A stretch of 64,000 nt of DNA from Bacillota bacterium. GTDB taxonomy: Bacteria > Bacillota > Clostridia > Clostridiales > Caloramatoraceae. Positions 7,802 through 16,360 of the stretch are shown here, piece after piece. The notes under the pieces are model-generated. The model did no database searches. It was given only the letters and a program-made list of their open reading frames with translations, and was not told the DNA's origin. The stretch covers positions 1-64,000 of the forward strand of contig JAEWEN010000023.1 in NCBI GenBank assembly GCA_023389275.1, read 5' to 3'. Positions within the stretch are counted from its first letter, which is position 1, and each line of letters opens with the position of its first letter. A program made the translations under genes and the position numbers.

Positions 7802-8749
7802 ATGTTTTATCCTCTTTTTTTATCACCTTTTTTTAAACAGTGTGTTTGGGGTGGAGAAAATTTAAAAAATAAACTAAATAAACGCTTTGAAGAAACAAAT
7901 ATTGGGGAAAGTTTTGAGGTTTCATGTTATAAAAATTACTTATCAACTATTAAAAATGGTGTTTTCAAGGAAACCCATCTTAAAACATTAGTTGACACAT
8001 ATCCTAAAGAAATTTTAGGTAAAAATATAGGCTCTGATTTTTTTCCCCTTATTGTAAAATTTTTAGATGCTAAAGAAAAACTTTCAGTTCAGGTTCATCC
8101 TAATGATAAATATGCTATAAAAAATGCTATGTCCCTTGGGAAAAATGAACTTTGGTATGTTGTTTATGCAAATGAAAATAGTAAAATAGTATTAGGTGTT
8201 AAAGACTATCTTAGTATTAATGACATTAAAGCTTCTATTGAAGAAAATAATTTTGAAGGAGTTTTAAATGTTGAGAAGGTAAATATAGGAGATAGTATTT
8301 TTATTCCATCTGGAACTGTTCACGCCCTTTTAGATGATATTATAGTTCTAGAGGTTCAACAAGCTAGTGATATTACCTATAGACTTTACGATTGGAACAG
8401 AGAAAATAAAGGAGTTAAAAGAGAACTTCATGTTAAAGATGCACTTAATGTTTTAAATGTTCAATCTAAAGGAAATATTATTAGAAAATCTGATTATAAA
8501 GGTAAAGATAAACATAACTTAATAAGTATTAAAGACTTTACAGTAGATTATATAAAAATTAGTAATTCATACTTAGATAATACTTTCTATAAAAGTTTTC
8601 ATATATATACTTGCATAGATGGAAACGGAAGAATTGCTTATAATGGTGAAAGTAATTCAATAGAAAGAGGAGATACATTTTTAATTCCTGCTTGTTTAGA
8701 ATCCTATGAAATAAAAGGAAATCTTGAGGTTTTAAAAACTTATATATAA
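7802..8749 (+). CDS. manA: Class I mannose-6-phosphate isomerase
   Basis: The enzyme interconverts mannose 6-phosphate and fructose 6-phosphate. The 315-residue protein starts MFYPLFLSPFFKQCVWGG and has the cupin metal ligands in QVHPND, the glutamate in GKNELWYV and the histidine in PSGTVHAL. The catalytic arginine lies in the ITYRLYDWNR segment. Frame-open codons upstream contain the G-rich ribosome binding site AGGGGGGAGG, so the ATG at 7802 is chosen. The gene stands alone between divergent neighbours and a terminator, and may serve mannose use or supply GDP-mannose precursors. Confidence 0.93.
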   Translation: MFYPLFLSPFFKQCVWGGENLKNKLNKRFEETNIGESFEVSCYKNYLSTIKNGVFKETHLKTLVDTYPKEILGKNIGSDFFPLIVKFLDAKEKLSVQVHPNDKYAIKNAMSLGKNELWYVVYANENSKIVLGVKDYLSINDIKASIEENNFEGVLNVEKVNIGDSIFIPSGTVHALLDDIIVLEVQQASDITYRLYDWNRENKGVKRELHVKDALNVLNVQSKGNIIRKSDYKGKDKHNLISIKDFTVDYIKISNSYLDNTFYKSFHIYTCIDGNGRIAYNGESNSIERGDTFLIPACLESYEIKGNLEVLKTYI

Positions 8750-8752
8750 TTA

Positions 8753-8783
8753 AAGCTCTAACTAAAACTAGTTAGAGCTTTTT
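8753..8783 (+). terminator. Terminator of manA
   Basis: The arms AAGCTCTAACTA and TAGTTAGAGCTT (8753-8764 and 8769-8780) form a 12-bp stem followed by a short T run, directly after the manA stop codon. Confidence 0.85.
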
Positions 8784-8800
8784 CCTTGCACTGCTAAAAA

Positions 8801-9277
8801 TTATTTCTCAAGTATAGATATAAATTTATTATTTTTTCCTAAAACCTTAAATACAGGATATCCTATTAATGTCATTATAATAAATTCACTTATAAGTATA
8901 GGAAATGCTGTAACTAAAAACGGCATATTTGTTAAAATAGTAATTTCTATACCTACTAATATAGGTATAAATAAACTTGGCCAAAGCGATGCTATAAATA
9001 GGTTTTTAGACTTTATAATAAATATTACACTAATTAATGTTGATAAAGTCCCAAAAAATAAATCATAAAGTCCATATGGACTAAAAAGATTTGCTATAGC
9101 ACATCCTAAAACCAATGATATTCCATACATAGGATTAAAAAATGCTAAAAGATTAAGTATTTCTGATACTCTAAATTGTATAGCACCATATCCAATTGGA
9201 GCTATAGCCATAGTAGACACAACATAAAGAGCTGCAACTATAGCTACCTTTGTTAATTGTTTTACATTAAATTTCAT
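8801..9277 (-). CDS. queT: Queuosine precursor transporter QueT family
   Basis: This 158-residue integral membrane protein has five or six predicted membrane segments and the QueT (COG4708) pattern IAPIGYGAIQFRVSE followed by LAFFNPMYGISLVLGCAIANLFSPYG. Family members are the substrate-specific S component of ECF transporters and import queuine/preQ1-type tRNA modification precursors. It is a single gene behind a structured leader of about 90 bases at 9278-9366. The ATG is 9 bases from AGGAGG, which itself can pair with that leader. No ECF energizing module is in the window, as is usual for S components that share one. Confidence 0.85.
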   Translation of the reverse strand: MKFNVKQLTKVAIVAALYVVSTMAIAPIGYGAIQFRVSEILNLLAFFNPMYGISLVLGCAIANLFSPYGLYDLFFGTLSTLISVIFIIKSKNLFIASLWPSLFIPILVGIEITILTNMPFLVTAFPILISEFIIMTLIGYPVFKVLGKNNKFISILEK

Positions 9278-9366
9278 AAGGACAATCCTCCTGTTTTGAT
9301 TTTTTATGAGCTGGTTTTAAGCAGGCACACGCTCACCTTGTTTTTACGTGGTTATGCAAGGAACAC
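9278..9366 (-). ncRNA. Structured leader RNA of queT, candidate preQ1 riboswitch
   Basis: The leader can form two hairpins: CCTTG/CAAGG (9357-9361 with 9336-9340) at its very 5' end, and GAGC/GCTC (9331-9334 with 9308-9311). CCTG in the loop of the second hairpin (9322-9325) can pair with CAGG at 9290-9293, which overlaps the AGGAGG ribosome binding site. The tail between, CATAAAAAATCAAAACAGG, is A-rich as in preQ1-I pseudoknots. I could not fit it exactly to preQ1-I, -II or -III consensus, so the class is open; the ligand is inferred from QueT. Confidence 0.5.
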
Positions 9367-9373
9367 ATTTTTC

Positions 9374-9379
9374 ATTATA
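9374..9379 (-). promoter_or_regulatory. Minus-10 box of queT
   Basis: TATAAT on the minus strand lies about 8 bases before the leader. The expected -35 region (TAATAA) is weak. Confidence 0.45.
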
Positions 9380-9462
9380 ACATATAAATATTTATTTTAT
9401 TAAATTCAGTATTTTTTAATTTTTTATTAAGCATTATATACTTTAAAGCATGAAATTTTAAA

Positions 9463-9505
9463 AATAAAAGTCTTCATCTGCTAATATAAGATGAAGACTT
9501 TTATT
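9463..9505 (-). terminator. Terminator of the spore protein gene
   Basis: A 17-base arm pair (9463-9479 with 9489-9505) around a 9-base loop starts right after the stop codon and is flanked by A/T runs. Confidence 0.8.
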
Positions 9506-9736
9506 TTATTTATTCCACTTTCTACCTGCAGCTTTATTTCTTCTTGTCATAATTCCACCTATTTTTCCTGTTTCACTAGATGTTAATCCATCCCATCCAT
9601 GTTTTTCTATTTTGTCTAAAAGCCCAAGCTCTTCTGCTATTTCATACTTTATTTTTTCTCTTTCCTTCATCTCATCTGTTAATTCTTTATTTGCCATAAG
9701 TTTTGCTTTTACTTTCTTTTTAAAAGGTGTAACCAT
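9506..9736 (-). CDS. Small acid-soluble spore protein, alpha/beta type
   Basis: The 76-residue basic protein has the two conserved SASP segments: KYEIAEELGLLD near the middle and TSSETGKIGGIMTRR near the C-terminus. These proteins coat DNA in the dormant spore, protect it from UV damage and are degraded by the Gpr protease on germination. The KHGWDGLTS linker resembles the divergent SspF-like branch more than the major SspA/B type. It has a strong AGGAGG site, stands alone with its own terminator, and would be expected to use sigma-G; I could not identify a convincing sigma-G promoter upstream. Confidence 0.85.
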   Translation of the reverse strand: MVTPFKKKVKAKLMANKELTDEMKEREKIKYEIAEELGLLDKIEKHGWDGLTSSETGKIGGIMTRRNKAAGRKWNK

Positions 9737-9940
9737 ATAAAACCCCTCCTAAAATTAATATATTCTTACTTAGCTTTACCTCTAAACTTTCATTTTATAC
9801 TGAAATATTGTATATGTTTTTGCAAGTTTTTTATAAATTCACTTCATTTTATAAATGTTATGTTTTTCACAATCCTTTGATTCTATAACTACTTTATAAA
9901 AAAATTTTTCCTTTTATAAATAGTATATTTTGCAATATTA

Positions 9941-9949
9941 TGATATAAT
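9941..9949 (+). promoter_or_regulatory. Extended -10 promoter of asd
   Basis: TGATATAAT matches an extended -10 element (TGnTATAAT), 46 bases before the asd start. No good -35 box is seen. Confidence 0.6.
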
Positions 9950-9994
9950 AACTTTCATAAACGTATAAATTAACGCTTTGAGGAGGTAACATAA

Positions 9995-10981
9995 ATGGGA
10001 GTAAAATTAGCAGTTGTAGGGGCAACTGGAATGGTAGGAAGAACTTTTCTTAAAGTATTAAAGGAAAGAAACTTCCCAATTGATGAACTTTATTTATTCT
10101 CATCAGCTAAATCAGCTGGTGAAAAAGTTGAATTTAATGGAAAGGAATATACTGTTGAAGAACTTACTGAATCTTCATTCGATAGAGGAATAGATATAGC
10201 ACTATTCTCAGCAGGTGGAGATGTAAGTAAAAAGTTTGCACCTATTGCAGCATCTAAAGGATGTACTGTAGTAGATAACAGTAGTGCTTGGAGAATGGAC
10301 AAGGATGTTCCACTTGTTGTACCTGAAGTTAACGCTGAGGATATTAAATGGAACAAAGGAATTATCGCAAATCCTAACTGTTCTACTATTCAAGCTATGG
10401 TTCCACTTAAGGTACTTGATGATAAGTACAAAATTAAAAGAGTTATATACTCAACTTACCAAGCTGTAGCTGGTGCTGGTGTTGCTGGATATGCAGACCT
10501 TGAAGAAGGATCTTTAAAAGGAACTGCTCCTAAAAAGTTCCAACACCAAATAGCTTATAACCTAATTCCACACATAGATGTATTTATGGAAAATGGTTAT
10601 ACTAAAGAAGAAATGAAAATGATAGAAGAAACTAAGAAAATTCTTCACAGAGATGATATTAAAGTAACTGCTACAACAGTTAGAGTTCCTGTTTTCTACG
10701 GACACAGTGAATCTATTAATATAGAATTCGAAAATCCTGTAGATGTAAACGAAGCTCGTGAAGCTTTAGCCAACGCTGAAGGAATCGTTGTTATGGACGA
10801 CCCTTCTAAAAACGAATATCCAATGCCAGCACCACTTGCAGGTCGTGATGAAGTTTTTGTTGGTAGAATCAGAAGAGACGAATCTGTTGAAAACGGTCTT
10901 AATATTTGGGTTGTTGCTGACAACATTAGAAAAGGTGCTGCAACAAACACTGTTCAAATAGCAGAAATACTTGCTAAATAG
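9995..10981 (+). CDS. asd: Aspartate-semialdehyde dehydrogenase
   Basis: Asd reduces aspartyl phosphate to aspartate semialdehyde, the branch point to lysine/diaminopimelate, threonine and methionine. The 328-residue protein starts MGVKLAVVGATGMVGRT (NADP-binding), has the active-site cysteine in ANPNCSTIQ and the basic substrate-binding segment TTVRVPVFYGHSE. Length is standard. The ATG follows GAGGAGG. It opens the plus-strand diaminopimelate cluster but has its own terminator, and dapA has its own promoter, so the two can be expressed separately. Confidence 0.97.
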   Translation: MGVKLAVVGATGMVGRTFLKVLKERNFPIDELYLFSSAKSAGEKVEFNGKEYTVEELTESSFDRGIDIALFSAGGDVSKKFAPIAASKGCTVVDNSSAWRMDKDVPLVVPEVNAEDIKWNKGIIANPNCSTIQAMVPLKVLDDKYKIKRVIYSTYQAVAGAGVAGYADLEEGSLKGTAPKKFQHQIAYNLIPHIDVFMENGYTKEEMKMIEETKKILHRDDIKVTATTVRVPVFYGHSESINIEFENPVDVNEAREALANAEGIVVMDDPSKNEYPMPAPLAGRDEVFVGRIRRDESVENGLNIWVVADNIRKGAATNTVQIAEILAK

Positions 10982-10990
10982 TTAAGTTTT

Positions 10991-11018
10991 ATGGCACTCT
11001 TAACGGGTGCCATGTTTT
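10991..11018 (+). terminator. Terminator of asd
   Basis: ATGGCAC and GTGCCAT pair around an 8-9 base loop and are followed by GTTTTAAATTTTT. Confidence 0.75.
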
Positions 11019-11052
11019 AAATTTTTATTTTATTTTTTATTTTTATGTTAAA

Positions 11053-11081
11053 TTGCAAAAATCTCTCTATATGCATATAAT
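11053..11081 (+). promoter_or_regulatory. Promoter of dapA
   Basis: TTGCAA (11053-11058) and TATAAT (11076-11081) are spaced by 17 bases, 35 bases before dapA. Confidence 0.8.
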
Positions 11082-11116
11082 GAAATTAAGTTTGTAAAAT
11101 GAAAGGATGAATATTC

Positions 11117-11995
11117 ATGAGTATTTTTACTGGTTCAGGAGTTGCAATTGTTACCCCATTTAATGAAGGTGGAGTTGATTTTAATAAACTAGAAGAACTT
11201 TTAAACTGGCATATAGAGGAAGGTACTGATGCTATTGTAATCTGTGGTACAACAGGTGAAGCATCTACTATGACTGAAAGCGAAAGAAAAGAAACTATTA
11301 AGTTTACTGTTGATACAGTAAAAGGAAGAATACCTGTTATAGCAGGAACAGGTAGTAATAATACTGCTTCCTCAATTGAAATGAGCAAATGGGCTGAAGG
11401 AATTGGTGTTGATGGACTTTTAGTTATTACACCTTATTATAATAAAACTACTCAAGTAGGACTTGTTAAACACTTTGAAGCTATAGCAAAAAATGTTAAC
11501 GTTCCTATAATAGTATATAATGTAGCATCAAGAACAGGAATTAACATAGAACCTAAAACATTAGTTGAAATATCTAAATTACCTAATATAGTTGCTATTA
11601 AAGAAGCTAGTGGAAATATTAGCCAAATAGCTCAAATAGCACGTATGTGTCCTAATTTAGATATATACTCTGGAAATGACGATCAAATAGTTCCTATAAT
11701 GTCTCTTGGAGGAAAAGGTGTTATTTCTGTTGTAGCTAACCTTCTTCCAAAGGAAACACATGATATATGTGCAAAATACATGGAAGGTGATGTTAAAGCC
11801 GCTCTTGAACTTCAGCTAAAAATGTTACCTCTAATAAACTCTCTATTTATAGAATGTAACCCTATCCCTGTAAAAACAGCGTTAAATATAATGGGCAAAA
11901 ATGTTGGTGAACTTAGACTTCCACTAGTTGAAATGTCAAACGGCGGAAAAGAAATTTTAACTAATGCCATGGAAGAATATGGAATAAATATATAG
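11117..11995 (+). CDS. dapA: 4-hydroxy-tetrahydrodipicolinate synthase
   Basis: DapA condenses pyruvate with aspartate semialdehyde, the first committed step to diaminopimelate and lysine. The 292-residue TIM-barrel has the GTTGE signature (ICGTTGEASTM), the tyrosine in VITPYYNKT, and the Schiff-base lysine in IVAIKEASGN. Length and motifs are complete. It is followed by dapB after 10 bases and is the first gene of the dapA-dapB transcription unit downstream of the promoter at 11053-11081. Confidence 0.97.
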   Translation: MSIFTGSGVAIVTPFNEGGVDFNKLEELLNWHIEEGTDAIVICGTTGEASTMTESERKETIKFTVDTVKGRIPVIAGTGSNNTASSIEMSKWAEGIGVDGLLVITPYYNKTTQVGLVKHFEAIAKNVNVPIIVYNVASRTGINIEPKTLVEISKLPNIVAIKEASGNISQIAQIARMCPNLDIYSGNDDQIVPIMSLGGKGVISVVANLLPKETHDICAKYMEGDVKAALELQLKMLPLINSLFIECNPIPVKTALNIMGKNVGELRLPLVEMSNGGKEILTNAMEEYGINI

Positions 11996-12005
11996 AGGTG
12001 AAAAT

Positions 12006-12758
12006 ATGAAAATTCTTTTATTCGGATGTAACGGAAGAGTTGGTCGTGTTTTAACACGTATTATAAATGAAACCGACGACCTTGAAACAGTTTGTGGTGT
12101 AGATAGAAATCCTAATGCATTTGAAAATAACTATCCTGTTTACGCCTCTATAAAAGACGTTAAAGAAAAGGCTGATGTTGTTATAGATTTTTCAAATCAC
12201 AGCTGTTTAAACGACCTTTTAGAATTTGGACATAAAACTAAAACTCCTCTTGTAATATGTACTACAGGTTTTTCTGATGAACAAAAAGAAGAAATGCTTA
12301 AAGCATCTAAGGAGTTTGCAATACTTCACTCAGGAAATATGTCAGTTGGTATAAACCTACTACTTTCTCTTGTAAAAAAAGCAGCAAGTACTTTATATCC
12401 TGAATTTGATATAGAAGTTATTGAAAAACATCATAATCAAAAATTAGATGCTCCAAGTGGAACTGCTTTAATGATAGCAGATGCTATGAAAGATGAACTT
12501 GAAGATAATATAAATTATGTTCATGGAAGACATACAAAAACAGAAAAAAGAACTAAAAATGAAATCGGTATCCACGCAGTAAGATCCGGCGGAATATTTG
12601 GTGAGCATACTGCTTTATTTGCTAGTAACAATGAAATTGTTGAAATAAAGCATACAGCTTTAACACGTGATGTTTTTGCTGATGGTGCTATAAAAGCTGC
12701 TAGATTTTTATCTACAAAAACAAGTGGCTATTACACAATGAGTGACGTTATAGGTTAA
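12006..12758 (+). CDS. dapB: 4-hydroxy-tetrahydrodipicolinate reductase
   Basis: DapB reduces the DapA product using NAD(P)H. The 250-residue protein has the N-terminal nucleotide-binding loop FGCNGRVGRVL, the DFSNHS segment, and the substrate/catalytic signature EKHHNQKLDAPSGTA with the conserved histidine pair and lysine. The loop lacks the second conserved glycine of the usual GxxGxxG arrangement only in spelling (GCNGRVG is intact). The start has an AGAGGTG site. It lies 10 bases after dapA and is followed by a hairpin before the aminotransferase gene. Confidence 0.96.
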   Translation: MKILLFGCNGRVGRVLTRIINETDDLETVCGVDRNPNAFENNYPVYASIKDVKEKADVVIDFSNHSCLNDLLEFGHKTKTPLVICTTGFSDEQKEEMLKASKEFAILHSGNMSVGINLLLSLVKKAASTLYPEFDIEVIEKHHNQKLDAPSGTALMIADAMKDELEDNINYVHGRHTKTEKRTKNEIGIHAVRSGGIFGEHTALFASNNEIVEIKHTALTRDVFADGAIKAARFLSTKTSGYYTMSDVIG

Positions 12759-12764
12759 AAAATA

Positions 12765-12794
12765 AAAGCCCCTCTTTAATTTAAGTGGGGCTTT
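12765..12794 (+). terminator. Hairpin between dapB and the aminotransferase gene
   Basis: AAAGCCCC (12765-12772) pairs with GGGGCTTT (12787-12794). The downstream T run is very short, so it may be a partial terminator that tunes expression within the cluster. Confidence 0.55.
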
Positions 12795-12816
12795 AAATAG
12801 GTTAAAAGGAGTTATT

Positions 12817-13971
12817 ATGGAAAATCTTATTAATGATAAAGTAAAAGGTATTGAAATATCAGGTATTAGAAAATTTCATAACCTAGTTCAAAAATATGAT
12901 AATGCTATTTCTCTAACTATAGGACAACCTGATTTTGATACACCAGAACATATTAAAGAAGCTACTAAAAAAGCTCTTGATATGGGGAAAACGGTTTATA
13001 CCCACAATGCAGGATTAATAGAACTTAGACAAGCTGCAAGTAATTTTCTTTTTAAAAAATATTCTTTAAACTATAATCCTGAAAGTGAACTAATAGTTAC
13101 TAATGGTGCAAGTGAAGCTATTGATACTTCTCTTCGCGGAATACTAGAACCTGGATGTGAAGTTATTATACCTTCACCTGCATACCCTGGTTATGAACCT
13201 GTAATAAAACTTATGGGGGCTACTCCTATTTATATAGATACTACTGAAACAGGCTTTAAGCTAACTGCATCTGCTCTTGAAAAAGCAATTACACCTAAAA
13301 CTAGATGTGTAATTCTTCCATATCCATCTAACCCTACTGGATGTGTTTTAAGCTTAGATGATTTACATAGTATATCAAATGTATTAAAGGATAAAAATAT
13401 ATTTATTTTATCTGATGAAATTTATAGCGAACTTTCTTTTACCTCACAGCATATGTCTATAGCAAACATAGATAATATGAGGGAAAAGACAATTGTTATA
13501 AATGGTTTATCAAAATCACATTCTATGACTGGATTTAGAATTGGTTTTATATGTGCACCTGAAAATATAGCAAAGCATTTATTAAAGGTTCATCAATATA
13601 ATGCTACATGTGCATGTACTATAAGCCAATATGCAGCAATCGAAGCTTTAACTAGTGGTATAGACGATGCTTTGCCTATGAAAGAAGAATACATTAAAAG
13701 ACGTGATTATGTATATAAAAGACTTTTATCAATGGGATTTGATGTAGAACTTCCTGAAGGTGCTTTTTATATATTCCCATGTATAAAAAAATTTAATAGT
13801 TCTTCTCAAGACTTTGCTCTTGATCTTTTAGATAAAAAGAAAGTAGCACTTGTACCTAGTACAGCGTTTTCTGGAGAAATAGACGGATATGTAAGGCTAT
13901 CCTACGCCTACTCTACTAGTACTTTAGAGGAAGCTTTAAATAGATTAGAATCATATATAAAGGAACTATAG
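12817..13971 (+). CDS. patA: PatA-like aminotransferase, probable N-acetyl-diaminopimelate aminotransferase
   Basis: The 384-residue fold-type I PLP enzyme has SLTIGQPDFDTPEHI near the N-terminus, PYPSNPTGC, the aspartate and tyrosine in SDEIYSEL, and the PLP lysine in GLSKSHSMTG, followed by FRIG and a C-terminal substrate arginine in YVRLSYA. These are the marks of aminotransferase subgroup I-gamma (PatA/DapX/AspB-like). Because it lies between dapB and dapH, the acetyltransferase of the acetylase pathway, N-acetyl-LL-diaminopimelate aminotransferase is the likely role. A deacetylase (dapL-type hydrolase) and epimerase are not in the window. Function is inferred from context. Confidence 0.85.
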   Translation: MENLINDKVKGIEISGIRKFHNLVQKYDNAISLTIGQPDFDTPEHIKEATKKALDMGKTVYTHNAGLIELRQAASNFLFKKYSLNYNPESELIVTNGASEAIDTSLRGILEPGCEVIIPSPAYPGYEPVIKLMGATPIYIDTTETGFKLTASALEKAITPKTRCVILPYPSNPTGCVLSLDDLHSISNVLKDKNIFILSDEIYSELSFTSQHMSIANIDNMREKTIVINGLSKSHSMTGFRIGFICAPENIAKHLLKVHQYNATCACTISQYAAIEALTSGIDDALPMKEEYIKRRDYVYKRLLSMGFDVELPEGAFYIFPCIKKFNSSSQDFALDLLDKKKVALVPSTAFSGEIDGYVRLSYAYSTSTLEEALNRLESYIKEL

Positions 13972-14049
13972 CTTTAATTGACAAATATACACCTTAATGC
14001 TATATTAATAAAAAATTACAAATTTTTAAATTATAAGGAGGACATATTT

Positions 14050-14772
14050 ATGGATATAAGAAGAGACTACGACTTAACTAATCCATATGAAATTGCAAGA
14101 TTTATAAAAGAAAGTAAAAAAGCAACACCTGTTAAAGTTTACGTTGATGGTAATCTTGCTGGAATTTCAAACAATGAAATTGAAATATATGGAGAAGGTA
14201 ATTTCTACGTTATATTTGGTGAAAATGAGAAAATTGAAAACTTCCTAAATGAACATAAAGATAAAATAAATAAATTTAAAGTTGAATGGGATAGAAGAAA
14301 TTCAGCTATTCCACTTATGGATACAAGACACGTTAATGCAAGAGTTGAACCAGGTTCATTTTTAAGAGAAGGTGTTCATATAGCAGATACTGCAGTTATT
14401 ATGATGGGTGCTGTTATAAACATAGGAGCTGAAATAGGCGAAGGTACTATGATAGATATGAACGCTGTTTTAGGAGCTAGAGCTAAAATAGGTAAAAACT
14501 CACATATTGGTGCAGGAGCTGTAATAGCAGGAGTTTTAGAGCCACCTTCAAAGGATCCTGTTATGATAGGAGATAACGTACTTATAGGAGCAAATGCTGT
14601 TGTTCTTGAAGGAGTTAAAGTTGGTGACGGTGCAGTTGTTGCAGCAGGTTCTGTTGTAACAAGTGATGTTGAGCCTGGTATGGTAGTTGCAGGTTCTCCT
14701 GCTAAGGTTATAAAATCAGTTGATGATAAAACAAAGGACAAAACTCAACTTCTTGATGATCTTAGAAAGTAA
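14050..14772 (+). CDS. dapH: Tetrahydrodipicolinate N-acetyltransferase
   Basis: The 240-residue protein transfers acetyl from acetyl-CoA to tetrahydrodipicolinate, which defines the acetylase variant of the lysine pathway. It has an N-terminal DapH domain (MDIRRDYDLTNPYEIARFIK) and a left-handed beta-helix with hexapeptide repeats from about residue 100 (GVHIADTAVIMMGAVINIG and onward), ending in VVAGSPAKVIK. The frame is open 24 codons upstream, but the ATG at 14050 has GGAGG at 14037-14041. It ends the diaminopimelate cluster before a strong terminator. Confidence 0.95.
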   Translation: MDIRRDYDLTNPYEIARFIKESKKATPVKVYVDGNLAGISNNEIEIYGEGNFYVIFGENEKIENFLNEHKDKINKFKVEWDRRNSAIPLMDTRHVNARVEPGSFLREGVHIADTAVIMMGAVINIGAEIGEGTMIDMNAVLGARAKIGKNSHIGAGAVIAGVLEPPSKDPVMIGDNVLIGANAVVLEGVKVGDGAVVAAGSVVTSDVEPGMVVAGSPAKVIKSVDDKTKDKTQLLDDLRK

Positions 14773-14773
14773 T

Positions 14774-14806
14774 AAAAAAGTCTGTTCAATTGAACAGACT
14801 TTTTTT
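14774..14806 (+). terminator. Bidirectional terminator after dapH
   Basis: A perfect palindrome centred at 14789/14790 (GTCTGTTCAA and its complement) has A6 before and T7 after, so it can stop dapH and also the convergent gene at 14823. Confidence 0.9.
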
Positions 14807-14822
14807 AACCCATAAAATAAAA

Positions 14823-15572
14823 TTAGTTTGTTATTTCTGCTGATACTTCATCTAATGCTAAATCGTTATTTTCAAATTCTTCCAGTTCCAAACTTGACTC
14901 TCTATTGATATTTAAAACATTTTCATTTTCTAAAATATCTAAACTATCTTCATCTGTTACAGACTCCATTTTAGTAATAGAAACTTCATATGCTACTCTA
15001 CTTAAAACAATTTCGTCTGAAACTTTTTTCTCATATTCTCTACTTTGAACTCTTCCCCATATTCTTATATGAGAACCTACTTCTAAAGTACTTGAGAATC
15101 TTGCGTTTCTTCCCCATGCAATTACAGGTATGTAATCAGACTTATTATATGGTCTATTTGCAGCTACTAATATATCTGTTATTTCTCTACCAAAAGGTGT
15201 AGTTCTATAAACAGGTGCTTTGCATATATAACCATCTATAAATATTTGATTAGGTGTTTTAGAGATCTCCTCAATGTAATTAATATCTCTAGCAAATATA
15301 GTTAGTATAAGACGATTATTACCATCTACTATTTTATTGTATGAACGAAGTTGTCCAACAACACTAACTAAACTTCCAACCTTAATATCCATAATAGATA
15401 TAAGTCTTTCAGAAATTGTTATAGGTAATACATCAACTGTATCACTTAGTCTTGGTACCTCAACTTTCAATGTGTAAAATCCCTCACCATACATTTGATG
15501 ACTGAATTTAATTTCAGAAATTACCTTTCCTTCAATATAAACCTTGTTTGTAACTAAAAGATTGTCTGCCAT
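14823..15572 (-). CDS. SSB-like protein with two OB folds
   Basis: The 249-residue protein contains two consecutive OB-fold domains: residues about 8-105 (NKVYIEGKVISEIKFSHQ, SVVGQLRSY) and about 108-200 (NQIFIDGYICKAPVYRTT, IPVIAWGRNARF, IRIWGRVQSREY), the second clearly like single-stranded DNA-binding proteins. It ends in an acidic, low-complexity tail but lacks the usual DDxIPF tip. It may be an auxiliary SSB of Clostridia; the main Ssb is expected near rpsF/rpsR elsewhere. Partners cannot be told. It lies downstream of the two degenerate envelope-enzyme genes on the same strand. Confidence 0.75.
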   Translation of the reverse strand: MADNLLVTNKVYIEGKVISEIKFSHQMYGEGFYTLKVEVPRLSDTVDVLPITISERLISIMDIKVGSLVSVVGQLRSYNKIVDGNNRLILTIFARDINYIEEISKTPNQIFIDGYICKAPVYRTTPFGREITDILVAANRPYNKSDYIPVIAWGRNARFSSTLEVGSHIRIWGRVQSREYEKKVSDEIVLSRVAYEVSITKMESVTDEDSLDILENENVLNINRESSLELEEFENNDLALDEVSAEITN

Positions 15573-15660
15573 TTTCCCATCCCTCTCCTTCGTATTTTTA
15601 AAAATAAAAATAATCTTAAGATATTATTATTATTTTACTTTACAAATTATGTTAGTTTTT

Positions 15661-16239
15661 TTAAATTTTATATCCTAATATCATAATACAAGTTAATTCA
15701 GAAATATAATCATATAAATCCATATTATCCCCTTCAAATTTTAATGGTTTTTCAAAAGGCTGTATAATTTCATTTCCCATACTTAATATATTTCTTTGCA
15801 AACAAAAACTAAATTCTAATCCTTCAATATCATTAACACTTGAAGCCGTAACCGTAGATTTAGAATTTAGGCCATATGTAATAGGATATATTTCACTACA
15901 CTTAAAACTAATCTTATTAATATAGTCAGAATTAAAGATAAAATATCCATTATTTTTAATTTTAAAAATCAACTCTTGTAGTTTATCTTCATTGTAAACT
16001 TTGCTACTTTCAAATCTTTCTAAAATAATATCAAACTCTAAGCTATAATTATTTTCATTTATATCATCTATTTTTAGATCAAATATAATATAATCCAATT
16101 CTGTACTATTTTGGGTATAATTTGTATTACTATATTTTTCTATCAGTACCCCTGTTTTTCCTCTTTTTTTTAGATAATTAAATAAATTTTTAGCTAAATT
16201 TTCTTTATAATTATCTGACACTATTCCTATTACTATCAT
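15661..16239 (-). CDS. Mur-ligase-like protein lacking the ATP-binding loop
   Basis: I do not recognise a named family, but the 192-residue protein follows the layout of a Mur ligase central domain. It begins IGIVSDNYKENLAKNLFNYL where a ligase has GTNGKTT; continues with LERFESSKVYNEDKLQELIF and NGYFIFNSDY; and has YPITYGLNSKSTVTASSV, close to the ITYGxNPxAxVxAS pattern of MurE-type ligases. The P-loop glycines, lysine and threonines are gone, and the C-terminal domain is missing, so it should not be an active ligase. It lies between the deacetylase-like gene (121 bases upstream) and the SSB-like gene. Confidence 0.55.
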   Translation of the reverse strand: MIVIGIVSDNYKENLAKNLFNYLKKRGKTGVLIEKYSNTNYTQNSTELDYIIFDLKIDDINENNYSLEFDIILERFESSKVYNEDKLQELIFKIKNNGYFIFNSDYINKISFKCSEIYPITYGLNSKSTVTASSVNDIEGLEFSFCLQRNILSMGNEIIQPFEKPLKFEGDNMDLYDYISELTCIMILGYKI

Positions 16240-16360
16240 TAATTAACACCTCATAAAAGTTTTATTATTATATATTTCCTTTTATGATATTTTTTATTCT
16301 TTAAGATAGATTTTAGCATTGTTTATTTTAATTCTTTTGCTTTTAATAATTTTTTAATAC

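Noticed and set aside
9737..9994. Lysine riboswitch before asd
   Set aside because: The 258-base gap has no extended helices or K-turn/S-turn sequence; only the extended -10 promoter is convincing.
14376..14741. 121-codon minus-strand frame opposite dapH
   Set aside because: It mirrors the hexapeptide repeats of dapH, is rich in Pro/Thr/Ala/Ser, and has no ribosome binding site.
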